Shown in pieces: positions 1-12,900 of a DNA stretch of 64,000 nt (position 1 is its first letter; every line of letters begins with the position of its first letter). The stretch covers positions 496,001-560,000 of the forward strand of contig ML133381.1 in assembly GCA_003864495.1 (NCBI GenBank), read 5' to 3'. This DNA comes from Nemopilema nomurai (lineage: Eukaryota > Cnidaria > Scyphozoa > Rhizostomeae > Rhizostomatidae). Below the pieces are notes generated by a model that was not told the origin of the DNA, searched no databases, and saw only the letters and a program-made list of their open reading frames with translations. Position numbers and translations under genes: made by a program.

Positions 1-172
1 CGCCGGCTGACTATCGTTATCGACTGTTTTTATCCATTTTATTTTCAGAAAAGATGCATGTTGTTTCTGATACGATGGCCGTATTTTTTGTTATATCTGT
101 TAAAAATGTAAACTTGATATAATGGAGAAGCTCTATTTCATGACTCCATGATGATTGATTATACATTTTTAG

Positions 173-966
173 CTGAGGAAGAATCTTCCAAAAGTTAATC
201 CAGATGCTCTTAAAAGATCAAAGTGAGTAAATTCAGACTGATGTAGTGAAATGGGAAACCTGCAAAAGATTTTATGAAAGTATTTTAATATGTGTTTGGC
301 TTTAGTGGTCATGCTGATGTGTTTGTTGACGTCTTCAAAGCAAAGTCTAGTCTAGTGTCAAAGCAAAGTATCGGAAAAAACTGAATTTTTTTGTATTTAC
401 TTTTCGGTTAGAGGTTTCCTTTGATGCTTGTCACTTATGTCCCTAAAATAACAATTGAAGAAGTATCAAAATATTGCAGCATAATGAAGTTTCAGATTCC
501 CGGAGGACAGTTTCTTTTTTGATGCAATGCTGAATTCATTTTCTAATCAAAGACATTTTTAAAGTTTAACAGCCTCAATAGTAAGAGACTGAATATCCCT
601 CGCAGATCCCTTATAGACTCCTCATATATCCCTACTAGATCCATCATAGATCCCTCATAGATCATTGGAAAATTCCTGGTAGATTTGCTGGTGGATTCCT
701 AAATCTATCATTCTTTAGATTTAAGTGATTGTACAGATCTGGCACTGATGAAAATTCATGTTTCATACAGGAACCAAGCCTAAATGAAAGAGTCGGATGA
801 TTGTAGTAGATCTGATTTGTAATTGCACCCTTCTACAAAGCCTTGTCATCACTAGAATGGCCGATTTTTTATTTAGAATTTTCATTTCTATCATCATTAT
901 CGTTACCCTAGGGCGGCAGCTGCGCCTACTGAACAGGAGGGACCAGAACCAAAGCGCGTAAAAGCT
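173..966 (+). CDS. SYMPK: Symplekin exons 173-222 and 912-966: basic linker
   Basis: The two exons (50 and 55 nt, joined at phase 2) encode a lysine- and proline-rich linker beginning LRKNLPK and ending EPKRVK. It corresponds to the basic, NLS-like linker that follows the N-terminal HEAT domain in animal symplekins. Boundaries are tttttag|CTGAGG, AAA|gtgagt, ccctag|GGCGGC and AAAGCT|gtgagt. Sequence conservation is low here, so the assignment rests on phase, composition and position before the well-conserved exon at 1384. Confidence 0.7.
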
Positions 967-3900
967 GTGAGTATCCCCCCACCCTTCCATCTTTTTGTTT
1001 TCTAGGTTTTTTCTTTACACGCTTTTCTTTGAACTGGTGGTTTTCTTGCAGTTTTTAGTTTGCAGCATTGGCTTTTGCTTCATGGCCTTGTCTTTTCAGT
1101 TGTTTTGTGAAACGACATGAACGTTGGTTTTGAATTTTCCTCAAGGTTCAGTATCATCAGCACCTTTAATCGTGAAAGTTTCTAGCATTTAAATTCTAAC
1201 ATTTTGAGGTCTCGGTGTGACATAAACACACTGGCTAATTGCTGTATTTCTCACCAATGCAAAACACACACACAGTTTTTCCATACATCTGCCTATGTTT
1301 TGTTTGAATAAGGACATTATGAATTTGAACCGATTATTGAGTTGATATCAATTAGTTGCAAAATTAGCTGTTATCCCGGACAGGAGCCCAACGAAGATGG
1401 AAGCAGTGAAGCTCCAAAGACAGGCCAGAGTGTTGTCGCGACCATCAACAAAGCCATCGAGGTGACAACCAAAGAACTTTTGCCTAAACTCACAAAGGAG
1501 GCCGTCACCGACCTCGTTTTGGTGAGCATGTGGTTCTTGCCGAAGACGATGCCGTCCAACTTCCAAGAGACCTTTACACCAATCGCAGCGGCAGGTGGAG
1601 CTGCGCAGGTGAATCACTTGGCGAGGCTCTTGGCTACTCAAATGACCAATGCTGGTATAGGGCCTGGGATCGACTACGTCAAAAAGGTAAGAACTCCTTG
1701 CTTGGATCAGGATTCTCCTGTGATAGTGATGAATGCTCATGAACAAAGCTACTCCACATCTTGATGATAGTCTTGTCTTGAACAAAGGTTGTTTTGTCAA
1801 TTTTGAACCAATGCTTGAATGTATGGTACATGTTTTGAAACTGTCTCTCCATAAGATTGGCACTAAAAGTTTAGGTTTCTTTTGTAAATTTGTTTGCAGA
1901 AGATAAGGTTTTTTAGTATTCGACTGATAAGGCTGGTATGTTACATGAATTATTATAGATGTGAGCTAATATTGCTAATGATTACTGAAAATTATTTGTA
2001 AATATTATTATTATTTGTAATTATTATTGGAATTATAATCGATTAGTTAGTAAAATTCACTCAAAATAATAAGCAGCTTTTTAAAACATTTGCTGCTAAG
2101 AACATTGTGCAATGGTTAGGAAAATAATTGACCGTTCTGAATAAGAAGTGGGATCAATTATCAGGAATTATTGGACAATATCAATTGTTGTGAAACTTGG
2201 GATAGCAACCTAGAACAGTCCATGTCCACACATTGCAAGTTTGCAAACTATTATTTTTGTTAAATTCTACGGGGGGTTTTTAATCACATTTATTTCTGCC
2301 TGGCGATTAACACACTCAGCGACTAATTCTTAGGTATTTTGATACTTCATAATGATAAAAGCAAACTGCAGGGTTTTCTATCATTTCTTGGTCTTTGACC
2401 AGTTCGGTTTCTGGGTCATTTTATAACATGTTTGGAACTAGAACCTACTTAGTCAAAGTATCATTTATTCTTGAAACTCGGCGTGTTCTTGATAAACAGT
2501 TGGAACAAGGAACACTTAAACAAATAATGCAATTAGAGCGGTGATTATTCTCATAGATGACAATAAGTAAATGGTACCTAAGTATTCTCTATCTACGCAT
2601 TTCCACATTGAATTTTAGCTAGCCGAAGATGATGCTAGGATGAAGAAAGAAGAAGAGGAAAAGGCAAGCAGGGAGCCGAAGAGTATCCCAGTAATTGGCA
2701 GTGGGACAGAAGCCGAGGATTCTTCAAAGGTTTCGTACACAATTTCTATTCTAGCTTTTGAAGAGCTTACGAAAAGCCTACGTAGCCTCTTAAATGCATC
2801 ATGAGACTCCCTGGAATCCGACTGTCTCGAAGCCTCGTCTGTCTATTCTTAGCGTAGTCCCGACACTGGCTTTTGGCTGACAAATATCTGCCTCTGTTTT
2901 AGATGTTAACATCGGATGCACAATTCAAAGACGCAAAATCACTATTAGGTATTTTGAGCTTTTTATTGCCAAGCGTAGATTATTCAAATCCCCCATTCCT
3001 TCAAGGTTTGTCGATATCGACTTCCTTTATAGAGAATTGAAGTTTTGCAGTAGTTGGTTGTGGATAAAAGGGTACTGGTTGAAGCTTTTAAGTGATTAAA
3101 TGTTAAGACCATAAAGCTATTTGAATTAATGTGTTTGCATATCCCAAACGTTTGTCAGGTCATAGAGAAAAGGTTGGGTTACCATTTGTTTGTCTATAGA
3201 TATATTGACACCTTTAACAGGCCAGCTATTGTGAATTTATGACCAGAACTTTGCGTTGTTGTAAGCAAAGTCTCTAGAACAGCAAAACCGGTGAATTTTA
3301 TTTTTCTAAACCTACAGTAAATTTGTAGCAACCCTATCCGCTGATAAAAGGGAGGACTTGGATTTGAGATTCGTCATTTTATTAGAGTATTTCAGTGGCT
3401 TTTAAGTTCTTTCTTTTTTTATGGTTGCACAGTTTGTGTCAAGCAACTCGTATATATATCTCGTTTTCCTCGTACATATATCAACGTTTGGCTTTCAGTG
3501 GTTTAGTTTTTCAGCTTTCAACTGCTTGTTTTCACACCCTAACCACTTGATGCTCTTTTGCAGACTCGAGCCCAGATCTAGGGATAATTGCACGACAGGT
3601 TGGTTGGGCGCCATTTTTCCTCTTGTTTTTCTGCTCTGTCGCCATCTAGTGTTAACTTCTACGTTTATTTTTTCTGGCAATAAAGAAAGAAACGGCTATG
3701 CAAGTGCCTGTTTCTTGAAAAGATCCCAATTTCCATTTTGAAATATTTTTTTGAATTAATTGTGTTTCTGGCTTAGTTTTTGGAAATGCTTGTGTTTTGA
3801 GTTGTGTGTAAGCTGTAACTGTTACCTCTATAATATTTTGTGTAGCTAATATGAACTTTTAAACAAAAATAGCAAATTTTGTAAAATAAAGCAGGTTGGC

Positions 3901-6900
3901 TATCCGGATGCTAGGTTTTACAGTATTTTAATAGACGAGTTAGCTTGTGAATTCCAACAAAAATAATTTAGTCTCAAAGGTCACTTGCTCTTGTTTTTAT
4001 TTCAAATTGGCAACCAATATTAAATCGAATCGGTTGGGTCAATAAGCTAGAGCTATCTTTGAAACGTGCTTCAGACACCAGCAGACCATGAAACCAGCAA
4101 TTCACAGCCAGAAACCAACTCAGTCTGGCAGGCTTTTGGAAAGCAGCACAATCGAAATATATCGCTTTCCATATTTACTTGCATACTTATGTGTAAAACC
4201 GTAGAAACAGAATTTACGACAAAAGTTTAGATAATAGTTTCTCATATTGCGTTTAGACATTATTTAGTCATATAGAATTGATTCGAGCCATTCTTAATTC
4301 TGTTCTGTACCTTTAGGGTGAAACGAAAGCGCAAGAAGCTCTTCATCCTGTACGTTGGCTTTAAAAATTTTACCACACTCTTCTGTTTCAATCGAGCAAT
4401 ATAAATTTTTCATCTTTTAAAGACTTGAAATGTTTTTGTCACTTTCCATGATGCCTTGTAATTCTATTTCGCTACCGCTCTTTTTAAACATGCAAACCTT
4501 CGTATACAAAATAGTCCTAATGGATATTTTTTATCTTAGACAAACTTCATTAGGTTTTTTGATCAAAAGGTTTTTTTATGATACATTGCTTAGTACAAAT
4601 AATAAATTTTTCATTTGTAGAGGCTACGAAAAATCAAGCAATTTAAGTTGCAAGATGTTTGTCGTGCCTTGAATGCTGAGGAACGAATGAAAATGATTAA
4701 TCAAGCTTTCGATAGGATACTTACTGCCGAACGTAATTAGAATTTATGTTTTTATTCTTTGCTATTTGCAAGCATTCAGTCGAACAAATGGATTTTGAAC
4801 CCCAATGAAAAATAGCTACAATTTACATCCACAAGCTCAACCGATCACTAATCTTGGACATTTAGTGGACTGAACAGTGAGATGCGTCTAATGAATATTC
4901 TATACAGCATGTGATAATTTAATATTTTCGATTGCAAAGAAATAACTTGTTTATACATGGCTTGGGCATTTGGTGAGCTGAATAGTGAAATAAAATGTTC
5001 CATTGAATTTATGCAGCAAGTAATTGAAGGTCTCTTAATTAAATCGTGCCCAAGGCATTCTGAGACAAACTTTTCAGTGGACCGTAGGAAGGAACAGCGT
5101 AAGATTGGCCCTGCTTCGTGGATGGTTTGTCAAGCACAGTCAAGATGATGATGTTTTAGCATTGGCAACAGTATGCACCCATGAAAAGAGAATGGCGGTG
5201 CTTTTGCCATAAAATCTGTTCATTTCTTTACTTCCAAACAACCTATTACCGACTTCTGTTTTTTCGAACAATTGCCAACTCGCGCCAGTTTCTGTTAAGA
5301 GCTCAATATGACGAAGTAAGCTGTGGATGCATTTTCGGCATCATTGATATTTCCCAAGTCAATTTCAAAAGTTTCTTAGACAATGTTTATCTCAAAGAAT
5401 TATATGCTCGTGTTTTGACAACACTCTTCTCTGTGTTTCCCGTTTCCTGCCAACCTGCTTCAATGTTTGATCATTGAAATAAAACATTGAAAACATGTTT
5501 GATCCGTTATCTGGTTATCTTTATACAAGTGCCTTTAGTTACGTTTCCTTTTTGATGTTATGGCGATGTAAACAGGGAGCTAGGTTTAGTTGTTCAGTCC
5601 AAATAGTGATATTGTTCATTTGGAAGGCTACCTTTTAGAGAGTGCCGTGTGGCCCCATATGTCTATCAAAGATTTTGTAAACAACATTTTTCCTTTAATG
5701 TGCGTCAGACGCCAGTTTAGTGAAATATTGGCATGTTTTCGTAGCGATTGCGATGTTGACAAAAAGGATAATGACTTTATTGACAATGCGTTTGATTGAC
5801 ATTTTATTTTTAGAAATTGATCAACAGTCTTTCGTTTCGTTCTTCTGGTTTTGCCTAGTTGCGTCATACCTTGCACCATTTTATTCATTCCAATAATTAT
5901 TTGCAACTGTCTTCTTTCCTCTTTTTAGAAGCTGCAGTGAAGGGTGGAGCCAATTTAGTACGTTTTTTAGCTATTCCTTACAATCTTCAAAATACCCAGA
6001 TTCAATCTTTTTAGTGATGCATCGATTTAAATGATTTTTTAACTTTTTTTTCTCTCTGTTCATATTTCCTGGGCACCATTTTCTGTAAACGTCTGGCTGT
6101 TGGTGACCCAAAAAGATAGAGTACTTCGTCAAGACAGCAACAGTACTGCCGAGGAGGCAACACTTTGTTGTTAAGAATCTATAAGTGATATTTGATGATG
6201 TTCCTGCAAAGGAATAGAATATCCCCTTTTCTCTTTTTTTGGCAAAGCAACAACATTGTTTTTTTCTCAACCAGTTTAAGATTCTTTTATTCTGCTGATA
6301 ACTTGATAACTTGAAGCTTTTAGAAGCAAATTGTTTGCCCTTTCTCGGTAACCTCCCAGGATTGGGACCTCACTTCAAAGTCCCCCTTTCCCTATGCTTA
6401 TGAATGAATTTGGACACCCTTTGGGCAATTGTGCAATTATATTCATTCTCTTTTGTTTTTTTACTTTCAGGAACGCATTAAGATTATCGTTAACTTGGTC
6501 CTGCAATTTGGTGGTGACCTTTCAAAAGGTAGATATTGCTTATCCACTCAGAAGCAGTTCTTTGTTATAATGCACTTTTGTTTAATGCTGATTTGTTTTG
6601 ACTTGGGAAGGTGTATGTTTACTTTCCGTGCTCCCAAGCTAATATCCCATGCAGCAGTGAAGAGCCATGTATTGTACAAGGAAGATGTTTCATTTGACAT
6701 CAGACCCTATCTGATGTTTCCCTTCACATTGTTGCCAACCTTAATTTCTATAGTATTGAAACTTTCCAAGGTGCAAGTAAGAAGGTCCTACCCCATCAGT
6801 GAAATTGGAAGCGGGCATAGCCCCTTGTCCCCTCCTCTATTCTATGACATTGATAATGCTACCTGTGAATCCCTTGTGACTGTGAGTAGCTTTCAACTCG

Positions 6901-9900
6901 GCTCTAGGGTGAACACAGAAAGCCAGCGACCCATGTTAAGTTTATTTACTAACTGATTATGAAAACGAAAAGGAGGGTTGTATATACAGGCAAATGCCAG
7001 GTTTTTGCAAACACTCCTACTACAATAGAGTCCTGTCCATATATATCCCTATGAGTACATGTATTTAAACTGCGAACATGCCTCAAAAGATTCTTTTCCC
7101 AACACGTATTGTTTATTCTTATCGTTGTTCGTTGTTTTTTAGCATTGCACTCGTTTATCATGAAGGACTTTCGGAGTAGGTACGACCTTGCAATGACTTG
7201 GCTATACCAGCAATTCATAATCGAAGAGTCGAAGGCCCCGAAGAGTGCAACGAGGAGGGAATCGAAGTACAGCAGAATCCTAACTGATTTGCTCGTTGAA
7301 TTGCAAAACTGTTTGGACCCTCGAGACAAGTATGCCTCTCCTTCTGTTGGATATCTTTTAACTAGTCTTATCTTTGGATTCCCTAACTGAGGCTACCTGA
7401 CATCAAACACATGTATTCTCCTTCATTAACTGTCTCTTGCCTGGCATAAAATGTCACACCACGACAGTCCTAGAGCTGCAAATATTTTCCTTTCTGGAAA
7501 CCTGGGAAATAGGGAAAACATTTTCTGTTATATACATGTTTCTGCCAATAGTGTGCATGAATTTTATGAAGGACTTCTAATTTATTGCATCTGGAGAAAG
7601 TTTTAGATAAAACATCGTAATTTGTTGTTGTTGGATCATTTTTGGCAAAAATAGACTATGCAAGGAAATAAACGAAAACCTAGAACAGTTTTTTTTTATC
7701 AATTTTTGCGATACTTTTTGCAGCTCTGGTCAATCCTTTCAGATTGTCTGTCGATCTCTCGATTTTGTCTCTCGGCTAAAATTGCTATAATAAACTGCTA
7801 TAATAAGTTTTACCTTGGCTTGATAATTTACATTTTGACGTAAGAAATTATCCCGTGGCATGGGGTTCAATTGACCGTATGCAATTTAAAGTTTTGAAAC
7901 AATTTAAGATTTTGGAAGCCACATAGATTTTATAAACAATTTAGTGTTTCGCAAACAATTTAGTTTGGTTTCACTACCACTCTTTTAGAGTTTCTTATCT
8001 TTAAAGACATTTTGCCCTAGGTTAGCCAATGTATCTTTAGCTTCTATTCTTTTTTAGACTTTTTACGAGATTTATCTTGGAGGCACCAGCATTGTCAGAC
8101 GGTGTTGTTGACTTTGTGAAACGTTACTGTGAAGATGACGTAAGTTCTTTTTTTACTCAAACCAAACGTTCATTGAAGAACAACCTAAAAACATGCTACC
8201 AGCAAAATAGTAGTCCTTCCTTGTATGGCTTCCTTGTGATCAATCACCACTAGGATTTAAGCTACAACAGGTTGTTACGTACAAAGTAGTTTTCGTGAGA
8301 GCTTTCCAGATGCTTCAAGTTCGTTCAAGGAGCCTAAGGCAAGCAATGTGTGACGCCACTGAGAAGTTCGTAATGCATTGTAATTCATTACGTAACCCAA
8401 TTGATTATCATCCTAAAAGGACTTTCATGTGATTTTGGCACTTTCCACAGGCGAAATATCTGGTTGGCTTTGCTACTTTACGCGAGCTGATCACCAAATG
8501 TCCCGCGAAGAAAGATACATGGATGCAGCTCCTTTTGGAATTGACGACACGTGGAAAAGAACAGGTGGGGTTTACTCGTCTTAACAGAAGCCCAAAGAAA
8601 TGCTTTCCGATCTGAACAGCCCTTGGCTTCCTCCTGTCTTCAATTTAACCTTCAATCGTCCCCTATTTGCGTATGATTTTACTCGGTGCCCTCTCTATTT
8701 CATTGGCTCATGTGAATGGATCACCTGATTCTCTACGTCATTCACAATGCTTGCAGCAGGGAATACAAGTGGCTTTGTTTTTAGCATCCCGATCTGATAG
8801 TCTGATAGTTCCGCAATGGCAGTGCTTTTCTCGAGTTCAGCTGTAACTTTGATGTAGAAACAAGAACCTTTTTTACATTCTCTCAAATTTATTATTCAAC
8901 TGTTTCCAAGCCATGGAGATCTTGGGTATATTTGATCTTTACTGAACTGGGAATAGCAAAAAATTGCAGCGTAACGAAGACATAAATTGCTTTGGAGCAA
9001 TTTTCGGAAATCGCAAAGAAAGAAATTGATAACCTTCGAGCTGCCAGAATAAGTCCTTTGCTAACAGAGTTGCCTTATAACAGAGTTACAACGAAAAGTT
9101 GCCTTATCTGATACATTAAAGAACGAACAAGCTCCGTAGTTCCAAATAAAGTAATAAACAATTAGCTTAAAAATGCTGTATAGCAGACGCAATTACACCA
9201 AGATTGTTATGGTAACAGGAAGATTCTGGTTTTTGCAAGAAAATATGTCTCGACCCAAAGGGTGTTATTATGATGAGACCTTATCTTTTCCTGCTAGGTT
9301 CGCGTCCAGGCCATTCATTCGGCGAAGAAATTACATAGCAAGTCGGGCCTTACTGAAATAATCGAGGTGATTGTTTCATAATTGGAGTTTGAATAATTGT
9401 TTCATATTTCATGATTAATAATTGTTTCACATTTCTCAAACCTTATTCGAAAATTTTATGTAAAACTCGTGTTTTGAAATCTTTTTTAAGAGGTTTTCGT
9501 ATTATCTGTTGAGCAAATCGGATAATTAATAGTTATCAGTGTACAATTCTATCAGTGTACAACTCTGAGTTAACATTAACCAACTGGCGAAACTAAATAC
9601 AGTTATTTTCTTTAGGATATCACAAATGCAGAGGCAAAATGTTTTGCTGCAAGTTAAACAAGACGAATTAGTCCTTTATTGTGAATTGATATTTCCACCT
9701 TCATTTGTATTCTCTTTTATTTGTAGAAATTTGCTTTGCATAGCCTTCAGCAGTTGCTAAGAGACCATCCTCCTCCACAAGAACAGTCCACAGCATCTTA
9801 TGGTAAGCCATTACGTGTCTACACTGTTTCAATGCTTTAGCTGAAAGTGTAATTCCTGTGTGCTCTTAATAAGTTTAACGACTTGCTAGCACAAACAAAT

Positions 9901-12900
9901 ATTGTGTCTTCTAGAAGTGGCGCCGGGCGAGTGGACTGATGACGCAATCAAAGCTTGCTTATACCTTTACCTGGCCTTGCTGCCAACCAACCACAAGCTG
10001 TTTCACGAGTACGTAGATCGTCTTTTTAGTGTTTTCCTCTCGTTTACCTCCTATTCCCTATCCCTCTCTCTCTCTTTTGAATGCTGTTATATCCCCTATA
10101 AGTGCATGCGGCATGCCTAAATTCGGCAGTTTGTTCATGACATCTCTACGTCACGGAATTTTCCATGACTGAAGATCAGCTTGTTTATATTTATTTGCAA
10201 TAATGTTCTATCTATGCTCCGTGCTCTTTGGAGGTATCAGTATCGTCAAAGCAAGACACATGTTAATTTACCTTTGCCAAGCTTCACAACTTCCTACGAT
10301 CAGTTTCACTTTTTGTCACTCTTTGCCGGCTAGAATAAAAGTCAGCCTAGCCTTGATTTAACGCCTGTCTCTAGTCATGCCATTTTAGAACACTTTTGCT
10401 AAGCAGGTCAAATAAGTCTTAATGTTAATAATCTTCGAATCAACCTATGCAATTAACATAAAGGCATCAGATGAAAAGAACGATATGGTCCGCGATTATC
10501 TTCAACTGATTAAGTTAAGAACCTCAGTTGTTTAGCCAGACCAAGTTCCCAACGACCTTGCTTTCTAACTCATTGGAAGACAGAGCAGGTTTGCCAGATA
10601 TACACATGAACACTCAATACTTTTCATCAACCGTTAGGCCAGTGACTATGTTCATGTGAGCAGCATCCATTTATCAACATTTTGCTTGAAAAAGCATTAT
10701 CCCATGGCTCAAAACACCTACTTTCGATCTATACTCGTCTTGTTTTTAAGCTGAAGTAAACGGAGCCCTCAGCTACTTTTAAAAAGAGCATTGTTTCTCG
10801 TCTAGCCTTGCTGCCGTTTACACTGAGGCATCACCACTCATAAAACGAATAATCTCGAGGCATCTGGAACACCCAGTAAGTTTCGTATAATTTTGTCGCT
10901 TTTAAATGTGCCACTTTCATTAAATAAGACTGTAGCTACATGATTGTCTTTGCCATACTAGGCCACTGCGGCATTTTGCCATGCTTGGTCGTTGCTCTAT
11001 TTTAAAACATCGCTGGGCCTCCGCAAATATCGTCACTATCACTCATCAGAGCTTTGGAGAATGATATAATAGCTTGCTATAGATAGTATATGATATAGAC
11101 TATTCAATGAAATTACGATTTTAATCACTTCAGTTGCAATCAATCGTCAGTCGAGCATCCAATCAGTTACTGGCCTCGTATGAAGCTTCATTTTGATCTC
11201 GCCTCGTATTCAAATTTAATCATTTTGTAACAGATGTTAGTGAAAGTGAAAACTTTGATGCAGAATAAACTTATATTTTTCATTGCCATTTTCTCTCACC
11301 TCAGGTCCGGGCAATCGGAATGAATTCCCCTGAGTTACTCAAACTCGTCGAAAACTGTCCCTCAGGAGCAGAGACTCTTGTAACGAAAATCCTGCACATC
11401 ATCACTGATAAAAGTAAGTCTAGTATTTGGAACTATATTAAACAGTTATTATTTAAGACGAAAATAATCAATTTTACAATCATGGAAGCTTTCCTTTTAC
11501 AAAGAGCGACCTCCATTCTCATTTCCTTGATCAATAGAAGAGAAATTTGTTCACGAGCAACTGGGAATTTCCTGGAAACTTAAACTTAAAGCGAACCATG
11601 TTTTTTGTCAATTTAGATTATTTTTCATTCACTCCCAGCTTTCCGTGTGATTTAGGAAGCAAAATCAACTCATTAAGGTTAGCTGAACGATTAAGGTTTT
11701 CACTTAATGCACTTATAGGCCGAGCATCTGGTCATGTTCCGTGCACTGGTGTGTACTTTCAACTGGGAATGAGTGTTTACGCACCAAAAGTCCGTTTAGT
11801 AGATACAATCAGACCTTCGATGGTAGATTGCATGTGTCCATCCTAGTTTTGAGCACATCACCTCCCGTGCACCCAATTACTGGTGAAAGTTTCTAACCAA
11901 GACATTTTGAAACTTGCTCTCATCTAGTGAAGGATTTAACTTTGTCAGCTTGAGTCGCACTGAAAAATGAATATTTTGCAACATTGATATAACGACACAA
12001 AATTAAACCCAAAAAATTAACAGTTTCTCAAGTTTCCTATGAACTTGATTTATTCGATTTGCTGAATATGGAAAACGTCCTCGGTTTGAATACCATTTGT
12101 CTAGTCAAGCATGCATATGAATGTATTGATTTATGTCTATGTTTTTAAATCTTTATAGACTTTATGTTTCATAGCAATGTTTAATTTATATAGACTGTAT
12201 TGGTCAATTTTTTAATGTATTTCTCATGCAGAAACCACAGAAATAATTTTTATTTGAAAGATGATAGATTTTTTTGTCTCTATTGTCTTTGTCATCGAAA
12301 CTATCAACAGCGAGAGATTTGTCTCCCTTAGCCAACATCACTAGATCCCTTCTTTAGGATGAAACACGAATCAAATGATTTTTTTTTCAATTAAATTGGA
12401 TAATTAGCAGATTAAAGGAACAGCAGTTTTGAGATTATGTAACACAGGACTTGATTAATATTTTGATTAACTGTACGTACGCTTTGTCTGTTGTAGATCC
12501 CCCCACACCAGAGTTGGTGGAACGAGTCAAAGAGCTTTATCAAAAACGTGTTTCCGACGTTCGATTGTTGATACCAGTTTTAAATGGACTTGATAAGCAG
12601 CAAGTTATTACAGTTCTGCCGAAACTCATTACTCAATCCCCAAATGTGGTCAAGGAAGTGTTCAATCGGCTGCTTGGCTCCTTTCAACGTGAGTGTGTTA
12701 TCTTTTCAGTTTTGTACTTGTAGCACACAGAGAAGGGTAGAGAGCATGATAATGTCGATGCACATATGTGACCTGCTATTAAACAGAGTAAATAAAGCCT
12801 CTGCAAAAAGGTCCGAAAGTCGGCAAGATTTCCTTCAAAAGTGAGTTAATTGGCTGATTCTTTATGATTTACTCGAAATGTTCACCGAACTTTCTTCTAC

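Larger units (their letters stand above)
223..12496 (+). other. SYMPK: Introns of the 5' half of the symplekin fragment
   Basis: The introns between the exons listed for 173-12688 are 112 to 1887 nt long if the weak exon at 4317 is left out. They are AT-rich and full of stops. I see no conserved reading frame, RNA gene or complete transposon. The only structured item is the 11-bp array at 595-660. Open stretches such as 6429-6956 are read-through from a real exon into the intron. Confidence 0.8.

Noticed and set aside
49..108. Further symplekin exon at the window start
   Set aside because: A ttttcag acceptor opens a frame, but the hydrophobic peptide does not match the end of the symplekin HEAT domain and the donor is uncertain.
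4078..4130. Extra symplekin exon reading [16 protein letters not shown]
   Set aside because: The acceptor cttcag is acceptable, but the only donor (gtctgg) is poor and the peptide matches nothing known in the linker.
6429..6956. 175-codon open frame as a separate gene
   Set aside because: It is the symplekin exon 6471-6528 read through its donor into the intron.
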